Below the pieces are notes generated by a model that ran no database searches, was not told where the DNA came from, and saw only the letters and a list, made by a program, of their open reading frames with translations. Of a stretch of 64,000 nucleotides of DNA, positions 35,995-49,329 are shown one piece after another. The stretch is from assembly GCA_027924585.1 (NCBI GenBank), contig BSBM01000486.1, forward strand, positions 43,208,501-43,272,500, given 5' to 3'. The position numbers and the translations under genes were made by a program. The DNA comes from Larix kaempferi. Taxonomy: Eukaryota; Streptophyta; Pinopsida; Pinales; Pinaceae. Numbering within the stretch: position 1 is the stretch's first letter; each line of letters opens with the position of its first letter.

Positions 35995-38533
35995 CTTTCC
36001 CTAGTTTTTTTCCCTTGGATTGCTTGTTTAGATCATTAAACTCTCTTATAAATGTTGTTTCTCATCACCTTACATCCTATTTGATCATCATTGAGGACCA
36101 TTTTGAACTCAGGACCTCATCTCTGCTCCAATCTAAGCTCAAATTTTCATTTTTACACCTATAGATCAATTTTCGCTCCCTCAAAACACCTTACAGAGCA
36201 AAAATTCCACTTTTTCACACCTCAATAGTGTCCTAGGGTGCTAAAATTTGAAAATTTCCTCTCCCCCATAGTGTTCTAGGGGGTGAAAATCTCTAATTTT
36301 TTCTCTGTGTTGGTTGTACAGGGGCGAAAATTCCCTGTTTGGGTCACTTTTGAGCCTGTTTTGAGGGGTTCCCTTAGGGTTTTTGCTTCCAAAATTTTGG
36401 TGTTCCTACCTATGGTCCATTGGATTCTTTTTCATACATTTTTTCATAAATTTGAGTCTCTTTTGATTCCTTTTCATTCACATTTTGTCTCTAGTCCTTC
36501 ATTGGCAACTTTAAGGAAATTTGGTCAATTTGGAGTCCTCTAAGCCAATTTCCACTTCTAGGAGTCAAGTGTACCTTCCCAGTAGCTTTGGGATCTTTGT
36601 AACATCATTTTGAACCCTTCCAAACCTTTTTTTGGAGAATTTGGGACCTTCTTTCTTTGTTTGGAAGACTAGGTTCTACCTTAGAAACTTGAAACCCCCC
36701 AGGGTTAACTTTGATCCCTTCCCTTGTTGTTTCAGTTTTCCGAGTTTCATTCTTTTGTGCAGTGGTATTATCATTTTATTAGCACTGATTTTGACCCTTT
36801 CATACCCCTTTTGGTTCGATTTGGGACCTTCCTTCCTTGTTTGTAAGTTGGATTTTGTGCTTGGAAAATGGAAATCCCCTTGGGTTAACTTGATCCCTTG
36901 TGCACATTTTTTATTTTTCAGAATTAGAGCCACTTGATCAGTGATTGTGTGACCTTTATATGACTGATTTGGACTCATCGAAATCATCTTTGGATTTTCT
37001 TCGACATTCTTGGCATGGTTTGGAAGAACGAAGCCTTTCTTTGGTCTCTTGACTCAAACTAGTGCTTTGTTTGCTTGTTAGGCATAATTGTCATTCTTTT
37101 CAAGTCCCAATAGCTTGCATTTGTTTTTAAAATTATTCTTTCCATTTGATTGTGATTGGATTCACGTTTTAGAGGTCTCTTTAGTTTTCTTTCAAAAAGG
37201 TTTGCTTGATTTTGGTATGGTTTGGCTTACTTGAAAGGTTTTGAAATAAGTGGGCCATCCTTGTCTTTTTGAGTCCTTTTTCTTGGGTTGTACATCATGG
37301 TTTTCTTTACATTTTGAGCTATCTATTGATAATTGGAGTAGATTGATTCCTTGTTTCCATTTTAGTTCAAAGATAAGCTTCATTTTTTTCTCTCGTGCTA
37401 GAATTTACAAGCTTGAAAACATAAGTATTCTTCTTGCCTTAGTTTGATCATTTGACATTCTTGGTCTTACACTCATAAGAAGAAGAAAGGTTGTTTCATA
37501 TTTGTGTGCATTTGAGTTACAAAATATTATTGAGTGGTTTTCCATGTCTTTCATTTGATTGAAAACATTTGTGGAATCATTCTTTCCATAGCTTAGATGT
37601 GACTGTCTTTTTCAAGTGTAAAAGGATAGGAAACATATTAGAGTTCTTCCATTTGGTGTTCATAGAAAGATATCTTTTACCACTTCAGGATAGTTTTGGG
37701 TGCATGATTTTGAAATTTTGAATTCTTTCTATCATTTTGAAAAAACTAAAATTGCATTTGCATAGGGTTGTGCATTTGAAAAAAACACTATTTCTCTCTC
37801 CTTCTTAAGTAGGCCTTCATCTAAAGAAGACTTGCATACTCATTCATCGCATGGTTTTGAGTCGAGTCATCATTTCATTGACCACTTAACCACATAATAT
37901 AAAATAAAGCACTAGTTAAGTTAAAATATTTTACAAACTTGGGTGATAGGTTAGAGACAAGTTCCGACGTCTTTAAGCGTAGGAATTGTCCTTATTTTCA
38001 TGCATTGCATTCTGGGGACTGTGTTATTCTTCCACGTACTAGTCGGTATATAGAAAGGCCTTTCACATACTTGACAGTATATAGAAATATTATTTCACGT
38101 ACTTGATGGTATATAAGAAGGCCTCTTTCAAACAATTGTGCATTAGAAAACACTACTACGGATTTGAGCTCCCATGTACCTTGTGTATATCAGGAGACAC
38201 CTATAGAATCCTAGAACCATCCAAATTAACCTTCTGGTCATCTTGTTGTCGCAATACACCGAGAACAACACTTGAGGAGATTACTATGCAGGTACTGTCA
38301 GGTAGTCGAGTTATACAGATAAGGGTACGATCCCAATCCTCCTTGGTTAGTGCTCTGAAAAATTGGGCCTAGTATAATTGTTGGACCGTATAGTATATTG
38401 CAAATCATGACAGCTTGTCACACCCGTGAGGATCCGGCTTTTACATCCATCCTATTCCCAAGATTTCCTTTTGCTTTTATTTTGAGTAGTGTTTGTTGTA
38501 CGTGATATTTAGAAGGCCTTAGGGATTTTAGAT
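35995..38533 (+). mobile_element. Non-coding leader of a gypsy-like element
   Basis: About 2.5 kb between primer binding site and gag-like frame. It contains two diverged copies of a block with TTTGGGACCTTC, TTGTTTG and GGGTTAACTT (36635-36730 and 36818-36905). No protein similarity; reading frames here are chance. Confidence 0.5.
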
Positions 38534-39527
38534 ATGGCAACTTCTCCTGGGACTACCAATCAAGAAGCCCCTTTTCAAGGGTTACCTTTTGTTTTCCCTC
38601 CAGTTGGAGATATTGGTCCTCCCTTTATTGCAACTTTAAATATTCCTGGATTAACCATAGGATTACCGGTATGGTTACTCAATCTATTTCTTCTGGTTAT
38701 ACCCAATGTTTCAAATGTTAACTCTCCACCATGAGAGCATCAAACCAAAATTGATCCTTCCCCTTATTCATCGGATGTATCTTCTTATGTTTCTTCTTCC
38801 TTTCTTGATAAAAGCAATGGTGCTAGTAATTAGGAGGATAAGAAGAAGGAGAAAAGGAATATTAAGAAGAAGAAGGATAATAAAGAAGCATCAACCAACT
38901 ACTTCTGATGGTACTCATTCTATTCAAACACCTCATAGACCCAAGTTTCGTTGCAAACATTGCAGGGGTGATCACTTTCTTAAGGATTGTCATGGTATTT
39001 CCAAAGTACTAGAAGAGTGGTCTAAATCCTCCAAAAAACCTATATCATCAACCTCTGGACATCATATTGATGATACCCCATCGACCAATGACTCTATGGT
39101 TAAGGGTTGGAAAGTTAAAGTCAAGGATCCTTGTTTGTTATGCAAGGGTATGCACCTTACTTACCTTTGTCCTTGCATGGATGAAGCTTCACAATTGTTG
39201 GAAGACATTATTGTATCTCAGAAACATCTTGCAACATGATATCGTAAGATGTCCCTTGACCCCCCATTGGTTAATGAATTAGTCGATATAGCTCCATCCT
39301 CGGCCGATCCCACTCTTTCCTCAAAGAGTAAAGAAAAAGCAGTTCATCCCACTCTTCCTTTGAAGAGTGAAGTTGAAATGGTTCAGTCGATGTCATCTCC
39401 ACTTGATCCCACTATTTCATTGGAAAATTCTAAGACTGAAGTAGTCACCATGACACAATCTTCATCTCATCTGACTCTTCTAGTTGAGAGTGAACCAAAA
39501 ACCACTGATGTTTTCCTAGTAAGTTAA
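38534..39527 (+). pseudogene. Gag-like protein with two zinc knuckles, broken
   Basis: ATG at 38534 opens an uncharged, Pro-rich N-terminus (MATSPGTTNQEAP). After a frame change near 38700-38735 and a second near 38900 the frame encodes two knuckles, CKHCRGDHFLKDC and CLLCKGMHLTYLC (both C-x2-C-x3-H-x4-C), typical of nucleic-acid-binding gag proteins. A TGA at 39237 is followed, in the same frame, by a tail with four degenerate DPTLSSKS/HPTLPLKS-type repeats ending at 39527. The Lys-rich stretch before the knuckles is readable in another frame. No protease or RT follows, so this is either a truncated element or a gag-only derivative. Confidence 0.65.
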
Positions 39528-40499
39528 AATTGTTCTAGACAAGGGGAAATCATGTTTGTTTCGGCAGGACCCCCTCTATAAGATACCAGCCAAGAATATC
39601 CTAGAATCTCAACTCAAAATACATTTTTTAGGCAGGACTCTCAGTAGTAAATTTTAACATTTTTTAGATTCTGCAAGGTTGTAACTCAGGATACTGACTC
39701 ACAACTCAAGGATGATGGGAATGACTTTAAGTTCTAGTTTTTGTATGGAAAGATGTGCAACATCAAGGTATAACAGGGCCAATTACTAAGTGCTATGCAC
39801 AAAGCACTAGAGCCATTTAATTTTCAATAATCAGATAAATTTGATGTCTACTTCGATGCTTTATGGGCCTTCCAACATATGCATACTAGAATGGGGAGTT
39901 ATACGAAATGGAAACAGAGGTATGTAAGGAATCAAACTATGCAAAAGATGTTGTAATAGATTTTTTGAGGATTTGGGAGGCTATAGATGGATTTGGGAGA
40001 AAAATTGGTCAAGTGCGCTATGTAGGACTGCTCCCCTAGTAGATTTCCAAACTCTTTCAAACTAACTTGGGAATGTCCAAATTAACTAAAATAGGGTCTA
40101 GGGTGATTAAATATTGTCTTAGGAACATCACACATTCATCATATCAGAAAATAGATGCATACATAACTTTTACTGGACAAAATGGAAAAACCAGTCATTA
40201 ATTTGTGCACAAAGAGCTAGTCTTCCATTTAATTATTCCAAATTGACTTAGAGGTTACAAATATAATTTGTGGAGTTATATAAGGTTCTAATACAATATA
40301 TGGAACAACAAAAGTTTGAAAGAAGAGGTCTTGAGTAGAGTATAAAGGTATTTTAATATGCATATCTTCAGTTGACCTCCAAAACTAGTAAATCTTAGAA
40401 TAGGGAGAAAATGAACATGAGAAGAGAAGGGGGAGATAATTTTATGTACTGGATATGTTAAATGGATAATATCAGGGATTCTAGATGTATATGAAGAGC
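39528..40499. other. Spacer between the gag remnant and the chromovirus LTR
   Basis: No coding similarity recognised; the border between the two elements lies somewhere here. Confidence 0.4.
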
Positions 40500-41586
40500 G
40501 CACTAAACATTCTAGGCTACACTGATCTCCTCCTCTGAAATGGGGATCCTCCCTCTGAGAAATCTCCCAATACTCTATCCAATGTCACACTGACTGATGA
40601 TAACTCTATGGAAGCTTGAGAATATTCAAGGTTGGACTGATATGGATCTGTAGATCATATATTGATTGCATATTATGTGCACACAGTACATTCTGGGCTG
40701 CTCTATACTCCTCCAATGAAATGGAGCACCTCCTTCTAATGGGATCTTCCAATTCTCTCTCCAATGATACTTTGACCTATGATTACTCTATGGAAGCTTG
40801 AGAATATTCAATATTGGAATGATATGGAGCTAAATATCAGTACTCCATGGCTCTATATATGATTAAATACTGACTAGAAAATGAAAGACCTTGGGGATCA
40901 TCTCCCAAGCAAAGGTTGGGGCACATCTCTCAACTGTGAGTAGCAAGAGCTCTCAATGACAAAAAATGATTAACCAAAAGATGTGAATGGGAGTTGGAAT
41001 CATTCTTTTATAGATGAGGTAACTTCATCCCCAATCCACCCACATGTGTGAGAGAGGAAGGGCACATTCCTTGAGAGAATTGGAAATTACTTGCTTTGCA
41101 AGCTTTCCTTCTTTTGTGTCCTTTAACTGAAACTGGCAAGTGCACCCTACTTAGATTTTCTGAGTGTTGATTTATTTTCCAACTGATTGATTTCTGCACT
41201 TTCCTTCTTTTAAACTTTCCTGCTTTGTGCTTTTGCCTGTTTTTTCTTGCTTTTGTCAGTTTCCACTTTCTAATGCTGCCATCTTTCCTTAAGCTAACTC
41301 GTTGATTTTTCTGAGCTTTCCTCTTGGGTAAGTGAGGTCCACATTGACCCTATGCACCCTCCTAGCCATGTCATCATCAATTATTTCCAAAAAAATTAAT
41401 TAGTAATGATGATACATTTATTATTAAAAATAAATTAAAATTCTGAATATTAAAAATTAATTAATAACTATAGTATTTGTGCCTCAAAATTTACCCCTAT
41501 TAATCATTCCTTATTTAATTAATTTTCTTAGACCCCCTAGGGATGGGAGGATCCAAGTCTTGACCAAGGTCACTAGGGAAGGGACA
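40500..41586 (-). repeat. 3' LTR of the minus-strand chromovirus (inner border approximate)
   Basis: On the minus strand a polypurine tract (GGGAGGGGAGGAC, 41603-41591) is followed by TGTCCC at 41586, the LTR start. A TATA box (TATAAAAG) lies at about 41008-41015. The downstream part holds a 181-bp tandem duplication. The LTR end was not identified; 40500 is a guess. Confidence 0.55.
40507..40870. repeat. Tandem duplication, period about 181 bp
   Basis: ACATTCTRGGCT, CTCCTCY and CTCTATGGAAGCTTGAGAA recur at matching places (40507 and 40688). It lies inside the presumed LTR. Confidence 0.8.
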
Positions 41587-41998
41587 TGACGGTCCTCCCC
41601 TCCCAAGTTTGCTTGTCCTCAAGAAGTTGCAATCCAGGGTGTTGCAAAATTTGTTCTCCTTCCCAAGTTGCATCTTCACTAGGAAACCCCTTCCACTGCA
41701 CTAGATATTCTTTAATATTTATGCTTCTCAACTTATTTTCTCTCACCTGCAAAATACTTTCTGGTTATAAGACCAGGTGTCCTTCATCATCAAGAGGAGG
41801 CAATTTTTCAGAAACAATTACTTGTTGTTTAACTGCTTTCTTCAAACATGACACATGGAAAACATTATGTATCTTGCTCCTTGATATTAGATCTAATTCA
41901 TAAGCAACTTCACCCACTTTCCTTGTGATCTTATAGGGTCCATAGAACCTTGGCAACAATTTCTCAACACCCTTTGATTTCAGAATGGTTTTCCTGTA
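41587..41998 (-). pseudogene. Chromovirus integrase C-terminus with chromodomain
   Basis: Reads LPRFYGPYKITRKVGEVAYE and HNVFHVSCLKK, then, after an in-frame TAA near 41765, a chromodomain ending region with EYLVQWKGFPSEDATWE. A chromodomain at the end of integrase marks a Ty3/gypsy chromovirus; in the family it helps choose chromatin targets. The text stops at 41998 where the copia element begins and resumes at 51302 in the same frame. Confidence 0.9.
41994..41998. other. Target-site duplication, left (CTGTA)
   Basis: CTGTA precedes the 5' LTR here and follows the 3' LTR at 51302-51306. With one copy removed, the chromovirus frame joins without change. Confidence 0.95.
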
Positions 41999-42624
41999 TG
42001 TTGATGTACTTGTAACTTTGGAATGTATTTCACATATATATATATATATATTGTACTCCTATAGAGATGGTATTATTCCTCTATACGGAAGTGTCGTCTT
42101 TTATATTGTAAGTGCCGTAACTTATACTTGATGGGTTATTAGACCACTTTGATGGGGTCGGCCCTATATGAGTTATGTGGGTAAAAGGGTTATTAGACCA
42201 CCCTAGTGGGGTCAGCCCTATCAACATTATGTTATGTGGTTAAGTTGAGGCCGACCTAGTAAGGTAATTAGGCAAGTCAAGTTAGTGTATAAATAGAGTG
42301 CGGGAGGCACTCTATTTGATCATTCACTTTCTCATTCATTCACACACTCACTCACTTCGCATTAGTGAGAGAGAGGAGGAGTGCAAACAAGTGGAGGAGC
42401 AGTAGATGCTGGAGACATCTATCTCTTGGGTTTGATCTTTGTGATCCTTGTATTGGTACTTATTCTATCTCTGAGGAAGTTGCAGGGTTTTTCACCTTTA
42501 TGGTTTTCCCCGGTGAAATGCTTTGTGTCTCTTGTCTCTTGTTTCTTATGCTTGATATGATGTACATGTTGTTCTCTCAGTTAAGATCCTAGATCATATT
42601 GAATTAAATGATGAAAAACTAACA
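41999..42624 (+). repeat. 5' LTR of copia copy 2
   Basis: 626 bp, TGTTGATG to CTAACA. TATA box TATAAATAG at 42288-42296. Contains two GGGTTATTAGACCAC direct repeats. A short (TA)n near 42037-42052 explains part of the length difference from the 3' LTR. Confidence 0.95.
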
Positions 42625-42636
42625 TGGTATCAAAGC
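42625..42636 (+). other. Primer binding site
   Basis: TGGTATCAAAGC directly follows the LTR and differs at one base from the initiator-Met tRNA complement (TGGTATCAGAGC) used by most plant copia elements. Confidence 0.9.
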
Positions 42637-45179
42637 TAGCCTGAAGGAAGGTATTGTATGGAATTTATGGCACTTGTTGCACTTGTGACAAATTGTAAGC
42701 TAGGGCTTGATATAGAAAAAACTATCATCGTAGAACTTTCACTATAGTGATTTTATGATCCGTACAATATAGGGTTTCTGCCTCTTCCAGATCTCAGTCA
42801 TAAACAGGTGACCTAGGAAAAAAGGTCATATATCGAGCTAGGAAGTTCCAAATGAAATCTCATAAAAATTGACAGGTAGGGAACAGACTGTACTTTCACA
42901 GGGCAAAGTTTCAAAGGCCGAATTTGAACCAGTGACACGTGGCACTCCGTACAAGTTCGCTCTCCTGTTTTATCCCATAAACAGGTCACGTTGCGAAAAT
43001 TGGCATAAATATCTCTCAGAGAATCCATTTGAGGTCAGATCTGTGGGGTTGGAAAGATGACAGGTCAGGCTACCACAGGATGAAGTTTCAGACCCTGTAG
43101 ATCCAAAATTTTGGAGTTACACCAAAAAACATAAGGTGCATATTTCTGTCAAAACAGAATTGGATTCTGAGCACTTTCATTCTTGGCTTGTCACTGCTGC
43201 GGGAATTTAGGGTTTCGGAGAATGTTGGAATTTTTGCAATCATAGACCACGGCTGGATTCTTCTCATCAAAATTAAAATTTAGAGACCAATATCGAAATT
43301 TTTGGTTAGGAAGAAGGTCATGCTTGATCAAACCCTAGTTCGGGATTTTAATCGGAAAGGTGGAAAATTAGGGTTTCTACAAAAGTTGGAATTTTTGAAA
43401 TCTATTACCATGGATGGAAGTTTCCTCAGAAAAATTGAAGTTTAGAACACAAGATGGAACCTTTTGGTTGGGCAGAAGACTGGGCTTTATCAAACCCTAG
43501 TTCGGGATCCTGTCCAGAAGATCCGGAAGTTTCAAAGGCAATTTTGAGGGGTCAAATTTTGCAGTTTTCAAAATTGAAGTATACCAGCTTGATTAGCTCC
43601 GCAAGGCACATATTTTCATCCAATCAGAAGTTTGAAATTCAAAGTTTGAATGTTTAGGGTTTCTCTGACAAACCCTAATCCAGCTCCAGATCTAGTTTCA
43701 ACAAATCAAAGTGGATTGGGTTAATCCTAGAATATAATGAATTGGACACCTGCATAAGTGAAGAAGTTCCAGTTCCAGAGGGAGATGAGGCTAACGCCTT
43801 AGATAAGAAGATTTCAAGCAATCTCGACAGGCATGACTTGATGAGATACAGGTATGTTCTTGAAATTTGTTCATGATTAAGTTTATGATATGTTTGTCTT
43901 CATATTATTGAGGTTAGTACAATCTTGATTAATTTTAGACTTGTCTTATCACCTTAGTAAAAGTATGAATGCATGTGAATGATAGAAGATATTCATTGAT
44001 TAGGGTTTTGACACTTATGATTGTACTAATGCACTGTGGTGTTGTATGAGGATGATGTTGTCCGCTAACATAAAAGGTACATCAAGAAAGACAAATCATG
44101 TTCTAGTTCAAGAACATATGACCATGGTGACATGAAGACAAAGACTCATCCATAGCCATTGATAACATAGAAGCTCTACTTACGAGGTATGTATAAATTG
44201 GTTCTACAATGGTTAACTTATGAGATATGCAGGTTACTAGCACAAGTCATTGAAGAGAACAAGAAGACATTATGCAGGTATGTTAGACATAACTAGCAAA
44301 CATGATAATCCTGGTATGTTTTTTCTATATCAAGTTAGAATCCTACCTTGTGTTAGGATCTTATATAAGCATATTTCTTATGATTGATAATGATTATTCA
44401 TGAAGTTATAGGTTTGAGTAATCATGGGTTTAGGCATATTATGCTTCTTACTTTGATTGATGATATGACTAACCAGAAGAGTCCTATTGTCAAATAAGAA
44501 TATTCATGAGTAAAAGAAGTACTCCCTGAAACCTTGAATACTAATACTTGTGATAAATTACTTGTATGTTTAAGACTATTTAGAATCATAATATTTGATA
44601 GTATTGAGATTATACTGATGAATGTATGATTATGTACAAGATCTTGAGGATGACACAGTGATGACACTAGTGTACACTTAAGCATGCATAGTGGTCCAGG
44701 ATGGATATAAGTTCAAGGACAGATAATCCAGGAAGCAAAGATCAAGAGGGAGCACACTCCAGTAGTTTCTGCAAGGAAGCAAAGATTGAGAGGGAGTCCA
44801 CCCTACAACCAAACAAAGATAAGTATTTGAATTTCTTGCATACATGCTTACATAAATGATGTTGTTTAGTTATGTACATACTTATGTGAGGATGTATATT
44901 GTGCATATTAGAATAGTTTCATTAATGAACAAGATACTACTAATATGCAAGTAATGGGTAAGTGGCCTATGGTACTGTACAACATTCCATTTCTACTTAT
45001 CTAGAATGAAACCTCTTTGCTGACATGTTGGGAGTTGCGTACACTCTTAACAATGTTCTGGTAGAGATTGGAAGGCATCTAGAAAGTTATGGGATATGGA
45101 TAAATGTTGTATTGAAGCATTGGCTAAAATAATTGCATAATTGTATGACATATTTCTTTGTGTGTAAGAATTTGTTCTG
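42637..45179 (+). mobile_element. Copia leader, no gag or integrase detectable
   Basis: 2.5 kb without any frame resembling gag, protease or integrase. A direct repeat of about 175-bp period holds TTGATCAAACCCTAGTTCGGGAT (43328 and 43489 regions). The end (44890-45179) is homologous to window positions 25-300 in copy 1. Confidence 0.8.
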
Positions 45180-45184
45180 AAAAC
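45180..45184. other. Target-site duplication, left (AAAAC)
   Basis: AAAAC recurs at 47861-47865. Copy 1 carries the single, uninterrupted site near 303-310. Confidence 0.92.
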
Positions 45185-47860
45185 TGTAGTGCCCTATCTA
45201 GGCACTGGGTCTCTATTCCAGGTTATCAGGTTATACCTAGTTTTTCCCTTATTATTATTAGAAGAAAACAAAAGATTCAACCGTCTATATTTCTGTTGTC
45301 TAAATGTTTAAATGTCTGTTTTCTATATGTTTACATGTCTCTGCAATTGAATAAAAAAATCTTAAAACTTTCCATTTAACTCTGTTCTTTTGACATGCAT
45401 AGCTTGGAATTAAAAGAAAATACATTCTATTTAAGCTGGTTCAGAAAAATACCTGAATCCGTCGATTTGTAGTAAGATAAGAAGATTTCTGTAATGGATT
45501 CTGTAAGTTACCTTAACAACTCCAAATGATGTGTCCACCCTGCCGATCAGCTATTATCGTGCTGACCCTAGGAAATCAACGGATTTCCTAGCCCCCGAGC
45601 CCACAGACCGATAATCCCGACAACAACTTTCCATCGAACCTTCCATGGTAATCCTTTGCTGAGTTAACCCCCTCCTCAGTCTTTTCTTTTGAGTTTCCCA
45701 CCTCCTCAAAGCTTCGAGTTAACCCCCTCCTCGGCATCGAGTTAACCCCCTCCTCGGCATTCCTCCTTTTTCCAAAAATCCTCACAGTTCTCCTCTCATA
45801 ACCCCCTTACTACTTTGTTAAATCCCCTCTTTATAGGAATCCACCTCCTTCATAAAGTCAAACTTCCTTATCACTCCACCGCCCTAGCTGTCGTGGTCAT
45901 TGAAAGTACAAATCATTAATGCATCCCCTTTTTAAGGTAAAAAGGTGGATTATATATATATATATATATATTTTAAATTATCCAAGTTTCTCTCGAGTAG
46001 TGGAATTGTTAAATAACTTATTTAAACAAATCTTTTAATTTATTTGGAATGATTCGGTTAATTAATCAAATGAATAATCTACGTAATAAATTACTCAATC
46101 CACTATGCTTTATAAAAAGGGTTATTACCACTATTATTATTAATTAAATAATAATATTATTAACAATAATAATTAATAATAATAGTAATTAAACTAATCG
46201 TGAATAGTAATTAAAACATTTATTTGTTTAATCGATAAGTGTCAACATAGTACTTCTGGGTATAATTATGAAATATACTTAATGGTTTATTTAATCATAA
46301 TCAACAATTATATGGTACACTCTTCTAGTATTAATGTTTGACTATTATACTTCTCATTGAAGACACATTCATTTGAGGATACTTGCAATTAATGACACTT
46401 ATTTTTAATTGTTCATCATAATGTTTACATACAAGGACTAATTAACTTATTTTTCACATTAGAACTTGATAATCTTTTACTGATTAAGTCACCCACTAAA
46501 TACTTAATGGACTTATCCCTGATAACTTATGACATTGTTAAATCTTGATAAGTAGGTTGTAAACCAATATTATTGCGCATGTGCATAATGTGCATGCGTG
46601 GCCAGCATATGCACAAGACAGACATGTACTATAAACATATGTCATATATATATCCTATGCATAACAGCTAACTAACACTAATAATACTTTATGCAAACTG
46701 AACAAGTATACATTCATCATAATATTACTAAAACATCATCTGTCATTTTATCAGTTAACCTTTAAGATTTCCTTTCGTTATTTTTATGATTACATTTGAT
46801 CAATCATTCAGGTGCAAGGGAAGCTACCTACTACCACTAACTCCGGGTCAAGGAATACCCAACCCTCCTCAGTACTAACTATCATATCCTCCCATCCTAA
46901 CCTACTGCCACATCCTCCCTGTCCTTCCTTTGCTAGTATAAAAGTGGATGTCGGACTCAACGACCTGACCACATAGAACTTGAGAGCGATAGCGTCGGCT
47001 GAACAGCGGACCTATCCTCCCCTAGCAGGCATCCGAACGTCGTCATCACAACTACATGGGGAGCGTGTCTCAGCACGGCCCTCCCACGACCTCGGGTATC
47101 ATAGGAACATAGGGTGGGAAACACATCCATCCCTCTCAACATACTGGGCCTACGCCCTTATCGACTCATACTCTACTGCTCTTGAGATTATCGGTCCATG
47201 TCATCGTTTAATCAATTTCGGTTGCTAAGGTTTACTGCATGGATAGGTTCTTCTCCATATATCAGATCAAGTACCCGGCTATCCCATAGCCCTCGTGTCC
47301 TGTAGGTTAGTATTCCGCAAGATACACATTTTATAACAAGCATTTCCATTCGATCACCAATTGATCCATATCATCAACATCATTTTATCTCACGTCACAA
47401 TTTCATCATAGGTATGTATGGAATATAACAGTTCTATCAATTTCATCATAGGATGGCATCCACGTACAACACCATATATTTTACATTTCATCAATGACAA
47501 CGCTAAAACATATATTTTCCGTTCTATCATTGTTTGATCCATATTGTCAGCATCATTTATTTCATCACATAAAATCATTAAATAGATCACAGCATAATTA
47601 CCACATCATATACATCACATTTCCTCCAGGACGATTACCAAACATACACTGTTATTATGAAAATAAAAGAATCTCATGTTAATCATAACTTAATAATTGC
47701 ATGAATATAGTAACATCATTAACACAGTAGCAACATATCATCATGTCTATCATGCCGAAATATAGTTCACTCTGTCTAGCTGAGTCCAACAGATAATAAG
47801 CAATTAAAGTGAAAGGAGTCTAACTCATAAACATGCCTAGTCAAAATACGGGGCATTACA
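45185..47860 (+). mobile_element. Solo-LTR-like insertion, 2676 bp
   Basis: Begins TGTAGTGCCC and ends GGGCATTACA, a nearly perfect 10-bp terminal inverted repeat with TG/CA ends, and is flanked by AAAAC. It has no coding domain, no internal primer binding site and no second LTR copy. A TATAAAAG box at 46937-46944 fits transcription on plus from within an LTR. These traits fit a solo LTR of a long-LTR retrotransposon left by recombination. Inside are a CCCCCTCCTCGGCAT/GAGTTAAC tandem piece (45660-45765) and a (TA)n run (45949-45971). A 65-codon minus frame at 45588-45785 is driven by that repeat. Confidence 0.88.
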
Positions 47861-47865
47861 AAAAC
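47861..47865. other. Target-site duplication, right (AAAAC)
   Basis: Matches 45180-45184. Confidence 0.92.
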
Positions 47866-47999
47866 TATGAGATGTTTCTAATCATGCAATTTAACTTGTC
47901 TTGTAAAGATCGTATACCATCATCTACAAAAGAAGGGCTACAACATTTGTTCCAATAACAAAGCTATCTATTGAAGATATTGAAGTTCCTAGGATCCGG

Positions 48000-49320
48000 G
48001 ATGAAGTAATGAAAGAATGCCATGATCCGTCGATCATGAAGAATGATGTTTGGGACGTGGTCCTAGACCATAAGGGAAGTCTGTTGTGACTTCCAAGTGG
48101 ATCTAGAAGATCAAGCATGCTATAGATGGCAGCATAGAGAAATACAAAGCGAGGTTTGTAGCTCGTGGCTTCTCCCAGAAAGAGGGAATAGACTATGAAG
48201 AGATTTTTTCTCTTGTAGCCAGATACACTTCCATCAGATTAGTACTTGCTCTGGCTACAGTAATGAAATGGAAGATACACCAGATGGATGTCAAGACAAC
48301 TTTCTTGAATGGTGTAGTTGAGGAGGAAGTGTACGTGGAGCGGCCACTTGGTTTTGAGACACATGACAGGGATTCATATGTGTGCATGTTGAAGAAAGCC
48401 TTGTATGGCTTGAAGCAAGCTCCTAGGACTTGGTATGGTAGGATAGACAACTTTCTATCCAGTTTGGGATTTACTAAGAGTAAAGCGGATTCCAACCTTT
48501 ACTACAAGGTTGAGGAAGGCAATCCTGTGTTACTACTTCTGTATGTGGATGACTTATTTATTACAGGTGAAGATAGATTGATTGCCGACACGAAGAGGAA
48601 GCTTGCTGCCGAGTTCGAGATGAGGGACTTGGGGATGATGCACTACTTTCTAGGCATGGAGGTGTGGCAGAGTGCAGATGGAATCTTCCTTTGACAAGGG
48701 AAGTATGCAGTAGAGATCCTGAAGCGGTTCGGGATGATGGACTGCAAGGCCATGGCCACACCTATGGCATCGAACTTGAAGCTTTTGTGTGATGCTTCAT
48801 TTGAGCCGGTTGATGCCACTGTGTATTGGCGGATGATTGGGTCCTTGATGTACCTGAGGAACACGAGACCAGATATTTGCTTTGTAGTGAACACATTGAG
48901 CCAGTTCCTGACGGATCCCAGAGGTGTTCACCTGGTTGCTGTAAAGCATATTCTGAGGTCCCTGAAGGGTACAATTGATTATGGGCTGAAGTATGATGTG
49001 AATCAAAATTTTAACCTGCAGGGTTATGTTGATTCAGACTGGGAAGGCAGTACTACAGATAGGAAGAGCACTTTTGGGTGTTGCTTCAGTATGGGATCAG
49101 GTGTGATCTCTTGGTTTAGCAGGAAGCAATCCTGCATAGCACTGAGTACAGCCGAAGCAGAGTATGTTGCAGCTTATTTAGCTAGTTGTGAGGAAGTATA
49201 GCTTAGGAAGCTACTGTCTGAGTTATTTGATCTCCCGTTGGATGCTACTAGTATCTTTTGTGACAACCAGAGTTGTGTGAAGCTGTCTGAGAACCCGGTG
49301 TTCCATCATGATGAGCATCA
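48000..49320 (+). pseudogene. copia reverse transcriptase and RNase H, copy 2
   Basis: RT keeps KARFVARGFSQKEGIDYEE, the LKKALYGLKQAPRTWY block and the catalytic LLLYVDDLFITG, so it is more complete than copy 1. TGA at 48692-48694 and TAG at 49199-49201 interrupt it in frame; at the second the homologous codon in copy 1 is TGG. RNase H (GYVDSDWEG, RKSTFG) runs to about 49300, where sequence matching 1655-1910 of copy 1, including the DVLTKP end, is deleted and the 3' repeat region begins directly. It is non-functional. Confidence 0.92.
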
Positions 49321-49329
49321 AGATGATGC

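Noticed and set aside
36632-36987. Plus and minus frames of about 100 codons
   Set aside because: Lie in the repeated non-coding leader of a gypsy-like element.
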